Assembly: GCA_900540475.1 (NCBI GenBank)
Contig: UQGG01000008.1
Location: 136,173-200,172, forward strand
Direction of reading: 5' to 3'
DNA from: an uncultured Robinsoniella sp.
Lineage (GTDB): Bacteria > Bacillota > Clostridia > Lachnospirales > Lachnospiraceae
Length of the DNA stretch: 64,000 nucleotides
Shown: piece after piece, positions 7,564 through 16,008 of the stretch
How positions within the stretch are numbered: the stretch's first letter is position 1
Layout: each line of letters begins with the position of its first letter
Program-made: the position numbers and the translations under genes
The notes under the pieces: generated by a model
Database searches by the model: none
Seen by the model: only the letters and a program-made list of their open reading frames with translations
What the model was told of the DNA's origin: nothing

Positions 7564-9618
7564 TTAAATCGCTCCTTCTTCTGTCATTTTAATAATTACA
7601 TCTTTTAATTTACTGATAGCCTCTTCTACCGTTGTATTTTTCAACTGTGCACCGGCTATATTCAGATGGCCTCCACCGCCCATGCGTTCTGTAATGATCT
7701 GTACATTGACCTCATCGATCGAACGGGCGCTGATATATACCTGTTTATTAAACGGCGTAAACACAAAAGATGCCTTCACACCGATAATATTCAATAATTC
7801 ATTCGCTGCCTGAGCCCCTACTACTGTAGGACTTTCAATATTTTCACTCGGGCAGATACTAAACGCATAGCAGTTCAGGAACAGCTCCGCATGCCGGACC
7901 GCTTCTGCTCTCGCTTTATATGCAGCCATATCATTTCTCAGCATTTTACGGACTCTTGTTACATCCGCTCCGCAGCGTCTTAAAAATGCTGCTGCTTCAA
8001 AAGTACGGACTCCTGTCTTAGCCACAAAATTATTCGTATCAATAATAATTCCTGCATAGATGCAATCCGCTTCAATATTCTTCAGCTTAATACCATCCAC
8101 AAAATACTGCAGGATCTCCGCCACCATTTCACAGGTAGAAGAAGCATATGGCTCAATATAAGACAGAACTGCATTTTTAATAACCTCACTGCTCTGACGG
8201 TGATGGTCCAGAACAACAATGGTCTTCGTCTGATCCAGTATGGACGAGCATTCCGCCATACTTGGACGGTTGGTATCCACTACAACCACAACGGTATTGT
8301 TGTCTACGATTTCTTCCGCCTGGGCATGGTTTACAAACATATCACTTTCATAATCTTTATTATTCAGGAACATATTCATCCAGGGACGGATCGAACTGTT
8401 TCCATCTTCGATTACAATATGAGCCTTTTTATTCATGAGTCTTGCCGCACGGTATACACCGATGGAAGCTCCAAAAGAATCAATATCCGTAATCTTGTGG
8501 CCCATGACCACCACATCTTCCTTGCTGTCAATAAATTCCCGCAGGGCATGTGCTTTTACCCTTGCTTTCACACGGGTACTCTTCTCCATCTGCTGCGATT
8601 TTCCACCATAATATGAAATTTTCTCATTATCCTTAACGACTGCCTGATCGCCGCCCCGGCCCAGTGCCAGCTCTATTGCAATACGTGAAAAATCATAATT
8701 CTGTACATATCCATTTCCATTTACACCGATACCTATACTCAGGGTAACGCTCATATCATTGCCGATGTTAACGGACTTTACTTCCTCTAATAAGGAAAAC
8801 CGGTTAGATTCCAGAGTTGTCAACGACCTCTGTTTAATTACGACAAAATACTTGTCTTTTTCAATCTTCTTCACAATCCCATCCAGGCTTGCCATGTATT
8901 TGTTAATTTTACGATCTATCAATGCCATCAAAAGAGATCTGCGGACTTCTTCCACGCTCTCTAAAGCTTCATCATAATTATCAATATAAATAAGACCTGC
9001 AACCAGTTTCTGTTCTTTATTCTCTCTGATATACTGATTTAATTCTGTTGTATCAAACAGGTATACTGCAATTAAATAATTCTGGTCCTCGGGCACATCC
9101 ACGATATTAACGGACTCCGTCAGTTCCTCTATGGATACCTTCTGGAGCTGCGCACGGTAATCCTCACCTTCAAAATGAACTTCTATGGTCTGGATTTCCT
9201 CATTTTTAGGCAGGACATTGACACTGATTTCAGGAAACAGGTTTAATATATTTTTATGATATTTCGGATCTTTTCCCACCGCATTACAAAACGCCTCATT
9301 CATCCAGATGATCTTGCCCTCTGTGTCCAGCAGACCATATGGTATGGTAAATTTCTGGAGCATTTTCTTCTGTATCTGCCCATACTGCGTGGCAAATGAA
9401 ACAAGCTCGGTCATAATACGGGGTTTGTACAATACAAATACGCCGATAATCATAACGATATATACCACACTGAACAGCGCTGCTACTATTCCGGCCTTGG
9501 TATTCACTGCAAATACAGCAATATTCATCAGCAGTAAAAACACTGCCAGAGCCAGCGGCCATTGCATATATGACTTTAATTTCCCGCTATATTTTATCTT
9601 TCTATTTATCTTTTTCAT
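7564..9618 (-). CDS. gdpP: Cyclic-di-AMP phosphodiesterase
   Basis: A 684-residue membrane phosphodiesterase that hydrolyses c-di-AMP to pApA (GdpP/YybT). Two membrane segments lie at about 15-60, followed by a PAS-like sensor (about 80-160), a degenerate GGDEF domain (about 170-300) and DHH-DHHA1 catalytic domains. Metal motifs visible are GHKITDIDSFGASIG, VVVDTNRP and VLDHHRQS; the C-terminal GGGGHLNIAG is the DHHA1 signature. The frame is open to 9633, but GGGAG sits 9 bp before the ATG at 9618, while the upstream ATG has no ribosome binding site. It heads the gdpP-rplI-dnaB operon. The lost GGDEF consensus is normal for this family. Confidence 0.95.
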   Translation of the reverse strand: MKKINRKIKYSGKLKSYMQWPLALAVFLLLMNIAVFAVNTKAGIVAALFSVVYIVMIIGVFVLYKPRIMTELVSFATQYGQIQKKMLQKFTIPYGLLDTEGKIIWMNEAFCNAVGKDPKYHKNILNLFPEISVNVLPKNEEIQTIEVHFEGEDYRAQLQKVSIEELTESVNIVDVPEDQNYLIAVYLFDTTELNQYIRENKEQKLVAGLIYIDNYDEALESVEEVRRSLLMALIDRKINKYMASLDGIVKKIEKDKYFVVIKQRSLTTLESNRFSLLEEVKSVNIGNDMSVTLSIGIGVNGNGYVQNYDFSRIAIELALGRGGDQAVVKDNEKISYYGGKSQQMEKSTRVKARVKAHALREFIDSKEDVVVMGHKITDIDSFGASIGVYRAARLMNKKAHIVIEDGNSSIRPWMNMFLNNKDYESDMFVNHAQAEEIVDNNTVVVVVDTNRPSMAECSSILDQTKTIVVLDHHRQSSEVIKNAVLSYIEPYASSTCEMVAEILQYFVDGIKLKNIEADCIYAGIIIDTNNFVAKTGVRTFEAAAFLRRCGADVTRVRKMLRNDMAAYKARAEAVRHAELFLNCYAFSICPSENIESPTVVGAQAANELLNIIGVKASFVFTPFNKQVYISARSIDEVNVQIITERMGGGGHLNIAGAQLKNTTVEEAISKLKDVIIKMTEEGAI

Positions 9619-9662
9619 AGATTGTACTCCCATACTTAAAAAAGGATAGTATTAACTACTCT

Positions 9663-9671
9663 ATTCTATCA
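9663..9671 (-). promoter_or_regulatory. Extended -10 promoter for the gdpP operon
   Basis: On the minus strand TGA-TAGAAT forms an extended -10 about 45 bp before the gdpP start. No good -35 is seen, which fits an extended -10 promoter. Confidence 0.4.
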
Positions 9672-9742
9672 CAAAATCTATGAGTGGGAAAGACCTTTTT
9701 ATGTAGTCCACTTTCAGACAAAATGTGATTATATAAATCCCC

Positions 9743-9772
9743 TTGTTATTTCCTGTCATCTTATGTTAGAAT
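9743..9772 (+). promoter_or_regulatory. Sigma-A promoter for the PurF-like gene
   Basis: TTGTTA (9743-9748), an 18-bp spacer and TAGAAT (9767-9772) lie about 43 bp before the PurF-like start and diverge from the gdpP promoter. Confidence 0.55.
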
Positions 9773-9814
9773 GTAGCTGTATCAAAAAAACGCAAACATG
9801 AAGGAGTGGAATAC

Positions 9815-11218
9815 ATGGGTGGAATATTCGGCGTAGCTTCAAAGACAAGCTGTGTACAGGATTTATTCTTTGGAATTGACTATCATTCTCATTTGGGCAC
9901 CAGAAGAGGCGGTATGGCAGTATATGGTAAAGACGGATTTAACAGGGCAATCCATAATATTGAAAATTCCCCTTTTCGTACTAAATTCGAACGGGACATT
10001 GATGAATTAGAAGGGAATCTGGGAATCGGATGTATCTCTGATAATGAACCTCAGCCTTTATTGGTGCAGTCCCATCTTGGCAGCTTTGCCATAACAACCG
10101 TAGGTAAAATCAACAATATGGATCAGCTGGTACAAAATGCATACGACAATGGCTGTACTCATTTTCTGGAAATGAGTGGAGGCCATATAAACGCTACAGA
10201 GCTTGTGGCTTCTCTGATTAATCAGAAAAGTTCTATATTAGAAGGCATGTTATATGTTCAGGAGATGGTGGAAGGCTCCATGACCATGCTGGTCATGACA
10301 CCAACTGAAATTTATGCATCCAGAGACCGAATGGGCAGAACCCCTCTTGCCATTGGAAAAAAAGAGGACTCTTACTGCGTATCTTTTGAATGTTTTGCAT
10401 ACATCAACCTGGGCTATGTGGATTATAAAGAACTGGGTCCCGGCGAGATTGTAAAGATTACACCGGAAAGTGTGGAAACCCTGAGCAAGCCAAGAGAAAA
10501 AATGAAAATCTGTTCTTTCCTCTGGGTGTATTATGGATATCCAACATCTTCCTATGAGGGTGTCAATGTAGAACAGATGCGTTACAATTGCGGACGTCTA
10601 CTGGCTAACCGCGATACCGTTAAGCCTGACGTTGTTGCCGGTGTTCCCGATTCCGGCGTTGCCCATGCCATCGGATATGCAAATGCAACCGGGATTCCTT
10701 ATTCCCGTCCTTTCATTAAATATACACCAACCTGGCCCCGTTCCTTTATGCCCACGAAGCAGAGCCAGCGTAATATGATCGCGAAAATGAAGTTAGTTCC
10801 GGTAGAAGCTTTGATCCGTGACAAAAAACTGTTATTGATTGACGATTCTATTGTTCGCGGTACCCAGCTTCGGGAAACTACCGAGTTTCTCTATCAGGAG
10901 GGTGCAAAAGAAGTACATATCCGTCCTGCATGCCCGCCTTTGATGTTCGGATGCAAATATCTGAATTTTTCACGTTCAAATTCCGAAATGGATTTGATTA
11001 CAAGACGTATTATCCGTGAAAGAGAAGGGGAAAACGATATTAATATGCTGGACGACTATACGAATCCGGACAGCCAGAATTATATCGAAATGATAGATGA
11101 GATCAGAAAACAGCTCAATTTCACAACCCTGCGTTATCACCGTCTGGATGATATGCTGGCTTCAATCGGAATTGAACCATGTAAACTGTGTACTTATTGC
11201 TGGAATGGCAAAGAATAA
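9815..11218 (+). CDS. PurF-like amidophosphoribosyltransferase paralogue without glutaminase cysteine
   Basis: 467 residues with both PurF domains. The N-terminal Ntn-type glutamine amidotransferase fold (about 1-230) starts MGGIFGVAS and has YHSHLGTRRGG. The phosphoribosyltransferase domain (about 235-440) has the PRPP loop LLIDDSIVRGTQ at about 341-351. PurF needs cysteine as residue 2 (MCGI...) to take ammonia from glutamine; here that residue is glycine. Cys233, Cys380, Cys456 and Cys459 match in order and spacing the four iron-sulphur ligands of Bacillus PurF. The start is set by AAGGAG at 9801-9806, 8 bp before this ATG; the GTG at 9806 is part of that site. It has its own promoter and terminator and no purine genes beside it. 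It may use free ammonia or have another role. Confidence 0.82.
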   Translation: MGGIFGVASKTSCVQDLFFGIDYHSHLGTRRGGMAVYGKDGFNRAIHNIENSPFRTKFERDIDELEGNLGIGCISDNEPQPLLVQSHLGSFAITTVGKINNMDQLVQNAYDNGCTHFLEMSGGHINATELVASLINQKSSILEGMLYVQEMVEGSMTMLVMTPTEIYASRDRMGRTPLAIGKKEDSYCVSFECFAYINLGYVDYKELGPGEIVKITPESVETLSKPREKMKICSFLWVYYGYPTSSYEGVNVEQMRYNCGRLLANRDTVKPDVVAGVPDSGVAHAIGYANATGIPYSRPFIKYTPTWPRSFMPTKQSQRNMIAKMKLVPVEALIRDKKLLLIDDSIVRGTQLRETTEFLYQEGAKEVHIRPACPPLMFGCKYLNFSRSNSEMDLITRRIIREREGENDINMLDDYTNPDSQNYIEMIDEIRKQLNFTTLRYHRLDDMLASIGIEPCKLCTYCWNGKE

Positions 11219-11295
11219 AAAAACAGCCCGGGATTTTCCCGGGGCGTGCAGATGGCAGTAATGAATTTTCAAACACGCCCCGGGCTGTTTTTTAA
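11217..11295. terminator. Long bidirectional terminator between convergent genes
   Basis: AAAAAACAGCCCGGG at the left pairs with CCCGGGCTGTTTTTT at the right. Nested inside, CCCGGGGCGTG pairs with CACGCCCCGGG, so two competing folds exist. It separates the PurF-like gene (+) from the yesL transcript (-) and gives T-runs both ways. Confidence 0.9.
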
Positions 11296-11355
11296 CATTC
11301 TATTATAATCTGGTTCCCGGTACCCTCTATGAGTATTTCCACAGATTCTTCTTCT

Positions 11356-11393
11356 TTTCCCAAATAGGCCGTATGAAAGCGATCTTCTTTCAC
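11356..11393 (-). repeat. Copy 1 of a 38-bp repeat flanking yesL
   Basis: On the minus strand it starts GTGAAAGAAGATCGCTTTCA and ends ATTTGGGA. The core is an inverted repeat (GTGAAAG/CTTTCAT). It overlaps the yesL stop codon. It closely matches the element at 12053-12091; in one frame both read KEDRFHTA(Y/N)LG. Confidence 0.6.
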
Positions 11394-12016
11394 ACTATAC
11401 CCATTTTGCCGGGCATATGCTTTTCTAATACCCGTTCCATAAAATCCGAAATAATAAATATCGCTGCACCGGGAGTAAAAAATATACTCATTGGCAGCGC
11501 CCAAAATAGAGCCAGAACACAGCCGATTACCAGAAATACCGCCAGCGTAGTCAGAATGTACCGTACAGCCATATACATTCCAAGCTTCAGTATCCACCCT
11601 GCACTCATATCAAACCGGGATAATGCCGGGAAGACATAACAAGCCGCTGCAAATAAAAAGACAGATACCAGAAAATAAAAGCAGATGAAGAAAAGTCCGG
11701 TATAACCGCTGGTTTTCTGCATTAGAATTCCCATGTTTAGCTGGACGAGAAAAGTCACTCCGGCTACTGCCGCCCATATCCCGGTTGCCGGCACAAAGTT
11801 TACCCGGAACGCATGAAAGAATTCCCGGAATGTATAGCCGTTTCCTTTCTTAACTGATTTTACGACGCTGTAGTAAAGAGCTGTTGTGGATGCACCAATT
11901 GTAAGGATGGGCAGGCAGCAGATAATCCAAAGGATTCCCACCAGCAGCAGATCGAAAATCTTTCCCAACATTCCTGTATAGCCGCCTCCAAAGTCAAATA
12001 GCCGTTGATTATCCAT
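11390..12016 (-). CDS. YesL-family (DUF624) membrane protein
   Basis: 208 residues, the normal size for YesL proteins. It starts MDNQRLFDFGGGYTGMLGKIFDLL and has about five membrane segments (around 22-42, 68-90, 103-125, 140-165, 170-190), with the family-typical CCLPILTIGASTTALYY after the first. YesL proteins lie beside YesMN-regulated CUT1 importers and pectin or xyloside enzymes; their function is unproven, perhaps helping the importer or the sensor. The start at 12016 has GGGGGGATC 6 bp upstream. The frame is open to 12091, but that part is the repeat element and a hairpin. It is the last gene of the importer-GH31 operon. Confidence 0.83.
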   Translation of the reverse strand: MDNQRLFDFGGGYTGMLGKIFDLLLVGILWIICCLPILTIGASTTALYYSVVKSVKKGNGYTFREFFHAFRVNFVPATGIWAAVAGVTFLVQLNMGILMQKTSGYTGLFFICFYFLVSVFLFAAACYVFPALSRFDMSAGWILKLGMYMAVRYILTTLAVFLVIGCVLALFWALPMSIFFTPGAAIFIISDFMERVLEKHMPGKMGIV

Positions 12017-12029
12017 ATTGATCCCCCCT

Positions 12030-12057
12030 GGATAGCACAAGCCGGCTTGCGCCATCC
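12030..12057 (-). other. Strong hairpin between GH31 and yesL
   Basis: On the minus strand GGATGGCGCAAGC and GCTTGTGCTATCC form a stem of 11-13 bp (three G-U pairs) with a minimal CCGG loop. It ends 3-4 bp before the run of G that forms the yesL ribosome binding site, so it could affect yesL translation or protect the 3' end of GH31 mRNA. There is no T-run, so it is not a classical terminator. Confidence 0.65.
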
Positions 12058-12091
12058 CTAAATTTGCAGTGTGAAAGCGATCTTCTTTCAC
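12053..12091 (-). repeat. Copy 2 of the 38-bp repeat flanking yesL
   Basis: It begins with the perfect inverted repeat GTGAAAG-aagatcg-CTTTCAC (12091-12071), directly after the GH31 stop codon. It matches the copy at 11356-11393 over most positions. Confidence 0.6.
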
Positions 12092-12099
12092 TTTTCTAT

Positions 12100-14094
12100 T
12101 TATTTTTCCAGAAGCTCCCCATTTCGGGCAAATACCGGTATCTCATCTATCGGTGCCTTGACTTCTATTTCCTGACCGCCCTGATACTCCCTGTTATCAT
12201 GAATGTTACGCCATACTCCCTCAGGCAGATATACCCTGCGCTGCCGCTCATTTTCATAAAGTACGGGCGCTACCAGAAGGTTTGGTCCAAACATGTATGC
12301 ATCCTCCGTTTCCCAGCACCTTTTGTCCCCCGGGAAATCATAAAATAGCGGGCGCATGACGGGTGTTCCTTTTTCATGGGCTTCTTTCATGATCTTCGTA
12401 ATATAGGGTTTCATCTTCTCTCTCAATTCCATATACTTTGTGCAGATTGCAAGAACCTCTTCCCCATAGGACCAGACTTCATTTTCTGCACCGCTGATAT
12501 GCTTTCCTCCTCCGGTTGTCCCAAGTGCCTCTTTAAAAGGCTCACGGAAACCATGCAGCCGGAATACCGGACAAAATGTTCCAAATTCAAACCAACGGAC
12601 AAGGCACTCTTTAAATGTATCATCCTTAATATTGCCTCCATGGAAGCCTCCGATATCTGTTGTCCACCAGGGGATTCCGGATAGCCCCATATTCAGTCCG
12701 GCTGCCAGCTGATTACGCATGGAACGGAAGGATGAATCAATGTCCCCGGACCATACCAGCGTTCCGTATTTCTGGGAACCTGCCCAGGCACAGCGCAGCA
12801 GGTTCACGATATTTTCCTGTCCGGCTGCTTCCATTCCTTCATAAGCCATTCTGGCATATTCCCTGGGATAAATGTTACCCACTTCCATATCCGCCCCCTT
12901 AAAGTAGCGGTAATGGCTGTACTCATATCCGGTAAACTCCGGTTCCGCCTCATCCAGCCAGAATATTTTAATGCCCAGATCATAATAGTTCTGGCGAATT
13001 TTATTCCATACATAGGCCCTGGCTTCCGGATTTGTGGGATCAATGATACAGGCGTCACCTAGTTGTCCGATCCGTTTGCCATGTTCTGAACGGGTCAGAT
13101 AACCCAGTTCTTCCATCTCTTTATAATTCTCACTCTGTGCATCTACCGTGGGCCAGATAGAAACCATCAATTCTATCCCCATTTCCTTTAGCTCGTCCAC
13201 CATCTTCTTCGGTTCGGGCCAATAGTCCAGGTCAAACTTCCAGTCACCCTGATTAGGCCAGTGGAAGAAATCCACTACGATCACCGATATTGGCAGCCCC
13301 CGCTTCTTGTACTCCCTTGCTACTTCCATGATCTCATCCTGGGTCTGGTACCGCAGTTTGCACTGCCAGAAGCCCATTCCATATTCCGGCATCATCGGCA
13401 CTTTCCCCGTTGCATCTGCATATGCTTCCTCTATCTCCCCGGGCGAATCCCCGGCTGTGATCCAATAATCCATCTGCTTTGTGGAGTGCGCCGCCCATTC
13501 TGTTACATTCTTACCAAAGGTAACAGAACCGATTGCAGGATTGTTCCATAGCATCCCATAACCTTTGTTGGAAAGTACAAAGGGGATGCTTGCCTGAGAA
13601 TTGCGGTGTGCCAGTTCCAGCGTACAGCCCTTCACATCCAGATAAGGCTGCTGATACTGTCCGCAGCCATAAAGTTTTTCTCCTTCGTTAGGCTCAAACC
13701 GTACCGTCAGGCGGTAATTATCGGTATTGGGATGAGGTTCAAAAGTTCTCGGAACAATTTCAAGGGCACTGTTGAACTCCTTCCGTCCCTGGATTTCCTC
13801 TCGGATACGTTCATATTCTTCCAGCAAAAGTTCCCCTTTATCATTTTTGAAACGCAGCTTGCCGGTCGGCGTTATTTCACACCTGATTTTCCCATTTACG
13901 AGAATGGTATCCCCATTTTCCTGGCAAATCCTGCTGTCACATTCTGCCGGTTCCAGTAGTGCTCCATGGTCTTCTGCCAATAATTCGTGCCGCTGAGTGG
14001 CACGGACACGGAGACTGTTTTTCCCCCAGGGTTCCACACACAGCAGTTCTTTATCAAAGCGCCTCCATATTTTATTTCTCTCACATTTAATCAT
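12100..14094 (-). CDS. GH31 alpha-glycosidase (alpha-glucosidase or alpha-xylosidase type)
   Basis: 664 residues, cytoplasmic (no signal peptide). N-terminal beta-sandwich (about 1-215), then a TIM barrel (about 230-560) and C-terminal sheets. The retaining nucleophile is Asp381 in IKIFWLDEAEPEF, and the acid/base is Asp451 in LVWSGDIDSSF. WWTTDIGGF (Asp480) and the VVDFFHWPNQGDWKFD substrate loop follow the YicI alpha-xylosidase pattern more than that of starch-type GH31 enzymes; the exact sugar cannot be decided. It lies directly after the two permease genes and is followed by yesL, so it should hydrolyse the oligosaccharide brought in by that importer. The ATG at 14094 has an AGGAG-type site in the 50-bp gap. 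Confidence 0.92.
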   Translation of the reverse strand: MIKCERNKIWRRFDKELLCVEPWGKNSLRVRATQRHELLAEDHGALLEPAECDSRICQENGDTILVNGKIRCEITPTGKLRFKNDKGELLLEEYERIREEIQGRKEFNSALEIVPRTFEPHPNTDNYRLTVRFEPNEGEKLYGCGQYQQPYLDVKGCTLELAHRNSQASIPFVLSNKGYGMLWNNPAIGSVTFGKNVTEWAAHSTKQMDYWITAGDSPGEIEEAYADATGKVPMMPEYGMGFWQCKLRYQTQDEIMEVAREYKKRGLPISVIVVDFFHWPNQGDWKFDLDYWPEPKKMVDELKEMGIELMVSIWPTVDAQSENYKEMEELGYLTRSEHGKRIGQLGDACIIDPTNPEARAYVWNKIRQNYYDLGIKIFWLDEAEPEFTGYEYSHYRYFKGADMEVGNIYPREYARMAYEGMEAAGQENIVNLLRCAWAGSQKYGTLVWSGDIDSSFRSMRNQLAAGLNMGLSGIPWWTTDIGGFHGGNIKDDTFKECLVRWFEFGTFCPVFRLHGFREPFKEALGTTGGGKHISGAENEVWSYGEEVLAICTKYMELREKMKPYITKIMKEAHEKGTPVMRPLFYDFPGDKRCWETEDAYMFGPNLLVAPVLYENERQRRVYLPEGVWRNIHDNREYQGGQEIEVKAPIDEIPVFARNGELLEK

Positions 14095-14142
14095 TGTCTT
14101 CTCCTTTTTTATCTGTCTTATTTTTTTTTAACTTGCCTGCAA

Positions 14143-15012
14143 CTATTCTTTCACAGCCCCTGCAGTCAGTCCGCCAACAATATACTTCTGTAAAAATACA
14201 AATATAATCACTACCGGCAGAACGAGTATCGCCCCGTATGCCATAATACAGTTCCATTTTGTTCCGTATTTACTCTGGAATTTATATATATTCGCCGTCA
14301 GAGGCCTCATCTCAGGTTTTACATTAAACGTCATGGAGTATGCCAGATCATTCCACCCGTTTAAGAAGGATATAACCACAACTGTGATGATTCCGGTCTT
14401 GATTGCAGGCAGCATAATCTTGAAGAAGGATTTGTACACTCCACATCCGTCTATACGCGCCGCATCGTCCAGAGAGGTAGGGATGGATTTAAAATAGGGT
14501 CTTAACGTAACAATTATAAATGGAACCGTACCGGAAGCGATGGCAAGTGCGGGTCCGATATAGGTCCCCAGTAAGCCGATTTTATTGAAGATCAGGTACA
14601 TGGGAGTCAGCATCAGGGATGCCGGAAGCATCTGAGTTACTAAAAAGGTTAACAAAAATCCTTTCTGTCCCGGCACCTTATACCTGCCCATTCCATATGC
14701 TGCTGGAACACCGAACACCAGTGAAATGCACATGGCACAAGCTGCAATACATGCACTGTTTTTAAGAGAAGTCAGAAAATCCTTATCCTGTAAATTCTGA
14801 AGCCATGGATCAAAGGTAAACTGATGTGGATAATAGGTCACCAGCTTTCCAAATGACTCCATATCTGTCTTAAAGGACATACTGATCAGCCAGTAAATAG
14901 GAAATAGAAAAACAATTGCGATCAGCACAGAAATAATACAGTAAATGACATTGACCCTCACTGACTTATACCGGAACATATGAAACCCTGAAGTTTTCGT
15001 CTTTTCATTCAT
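14143..15012 (-). CDS. CUT1 sugar ABC importer permease (MalG type)
   Basis: 289 residues with six membrane segments. The first lies at about 21-43 (NVIYCIISVLIAIVFLFPIYWL). The ATPase-contact EAA loop is in LDDAARIDGCGVYKSFFKIMLP (about 185-205). The chain ends ...KYIVGGLTAGAVKE, the usual end of the second permease. It pairs with the permease ending 1 bp upstream and with the lipoprotein at 16009. AAGGAGG lies 9 bp before the start. No ATP-binding subunit is encoded nearby. Confidence 0.95.
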   Translation of the reverse strand: MNEKTKTSGFHMFRYKSVRVNVIYCIISVLIAIVFLFPIYWLISMSFKTDMESFGKLVTYYPHQFTFDPWLQNLQDKDFLTSLKNSACIAACAMCISLVFGVPAAYGMGRYKVPGQKGFLLTFLVTQMLPASLMLTPMYLIFNKIGLLGTYIGPALAIASGTVPFIIVTLRPYFKSIPTSLDDAARIDGCGVYKSFFKIMLPAIKTGIITVVVISFLNGWNDLAYSMTFNVKPEMRPLTANIYKFQSKYGTKWNCIMAYGAILVLPVVIIFVFLQKYIVGGLTAGAVKE

Positions 15013-15013
15013 T

Positions 15014-15907
15014 CTAATCGTCCTCCTTTGCAGTAAGTCTCAGGTAGAACAGGCCGATGATAAATAAACAGCCAAACAGGATCATAGCCGATGCCGCCCC
15101 TTTAGAAAATTCATACTGTGTAAACGACAGGGTATAGGAATAAGTACCCAGTACATCGGTAGAATTCAAAGGACCTCCTGCAGTCATAACAAACATTAAG
15201 TCAAACGCCTTAAATGTATAGATAAAGCCCAGCATCAGTACGGATAGTATAGCCGGTTTCATAAGCGGCAGTGTAATATGCAGAAACCGCTGTAGTTTGT
15301 TGGCACCGTCCATTGAGGCACTTTCATAGATATCATCCGATATCCCCGTAAGACCGGAGGTTAAAAGAAGCATATTAAATGGTATTCCAACCCAACAGTT
15401 CACTGCAATCACTGCAATCAGTGCCGTACTGGTGCTGACCAGCCACTCTACCGGAGTATGTATCACACCCAGCTTCATCAACAGGTTATTGATGACTCCC
15501 TCTGTCACGCCAAACATATTTTTACCCAGCAGTGCGGTGACAGACATTGGCATCATATAGCCGATTAATACAAGCCCGCGGATCGGTCCCGCAAAAGTAA
15601 ACTTTTTGGAAAAAAACATTGCAAACAGAAAACCGATGGTAAACTGTACCACCAGACAGGCGATGGTGAAAATAAAAGTGTTCCGGATAACCAGCTGGAA
15701 TGTGGGATCCTTAAATAGCTGCATATAATTCTCCAGTCCCACAAATACAGAAGCACCGGATTTAAAATTTTTAATATTCGTATTCTTAAAGCTGAGTATA
15801 AAGTTATAGATTAAGGGATATCCCAAAATGAGAATCATATAGAGAAATCCAGGCATTATAAAGGTATAACCTTCAAAACGTTTCTTCTTAGCCATGTTCA
15901 TTTTCAT
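15014..15907 (-). CDS. CUT1 sugar ABC importer permease (MalF/UgpA type)
   Basis: 297 residues, six membrane segments; the first follows a short basic start (MKMNMAKKKRFEGY, then TFIMPGFLYMILILGYPLIYNF). The EAA loop reads IYESASMDGANKLQRFLHITLP (about 195-217). It precedes the MalG-type gene by 1 bp. AAAGGAAGTGG precedes the ATG. An RNA stem-loop at 15933-15987 separates it from the binding-protein gene, which probably lowers permease expression relative to the binding protein. Confidence 0.95.
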   Translation of the reverse strand: MKMNMAKKKRFEGYTFIMPGFLYMILILGYPLIYNFILSFKNTNIKNFKSGASVFVGLENYMQLFKDPTFQLVIRNTFIFTIACLVVQFTIGFLFAMFFSKKFTFAGPIRGLVLIGYMMPMSVTALLGKNMFGVTEGVINNLLMKLGVIHTPVEWLVSTSTALIAVIAVNCWVGIPFNMLLLTSGLTGISDDIYESASMDGANKLQRFLHITLPLMKPAILSVLMLGFIYTFKAFDLMFVMTAGGPLNSTDVLGTYSYTLSFTQYEFSKGAASAMILFGCLFIIGLFYLRLTAKEDD

Positions 15908-15932
15908 AAATCATCCACTTCCTTTCTTCATC

Positions 15933-15987
15933 AGGACGAGAGATCCAGAGTGTGTTTGAAATTCAGACACGCCCTTACTCCCGTCCT
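15933..15987 (-). other. Nested stem-loop between binding-protein and permease genes
   Basis: Outer arms AGGACG (15933-15938) and CGTCCT (15982-15987) enclose the inner stem GTGTTTGAA / TTCAGACAC (15952-15970). Such elements commonly cause partial termination or protect upstream mRNA. Similar stems sit at the same place in the two other importer operons of this window. Confidence 0.6.
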
Positions 15988-16008
15988 TTCCCAATATATA
16001 GCCGCGTA

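Noticed and set aside
9798..9814. Earlier start codons (ATG 9798, GTG 9806) for the PurF-like gene
   Set aside because: 9798 is in another frame, and 9806 lies within the ribosome binding site; the family N-terminus begins at the ATG at 9815.
11292..11597. 101-residue frame overlapping the yesL 3' end
   Set aside because: Most of it is an out-of-frame shadow of yesL. Only its last 30 or so residues, in the repeat element, look coding-like, and there is no start or ribosome binding site; kept only as a finding.
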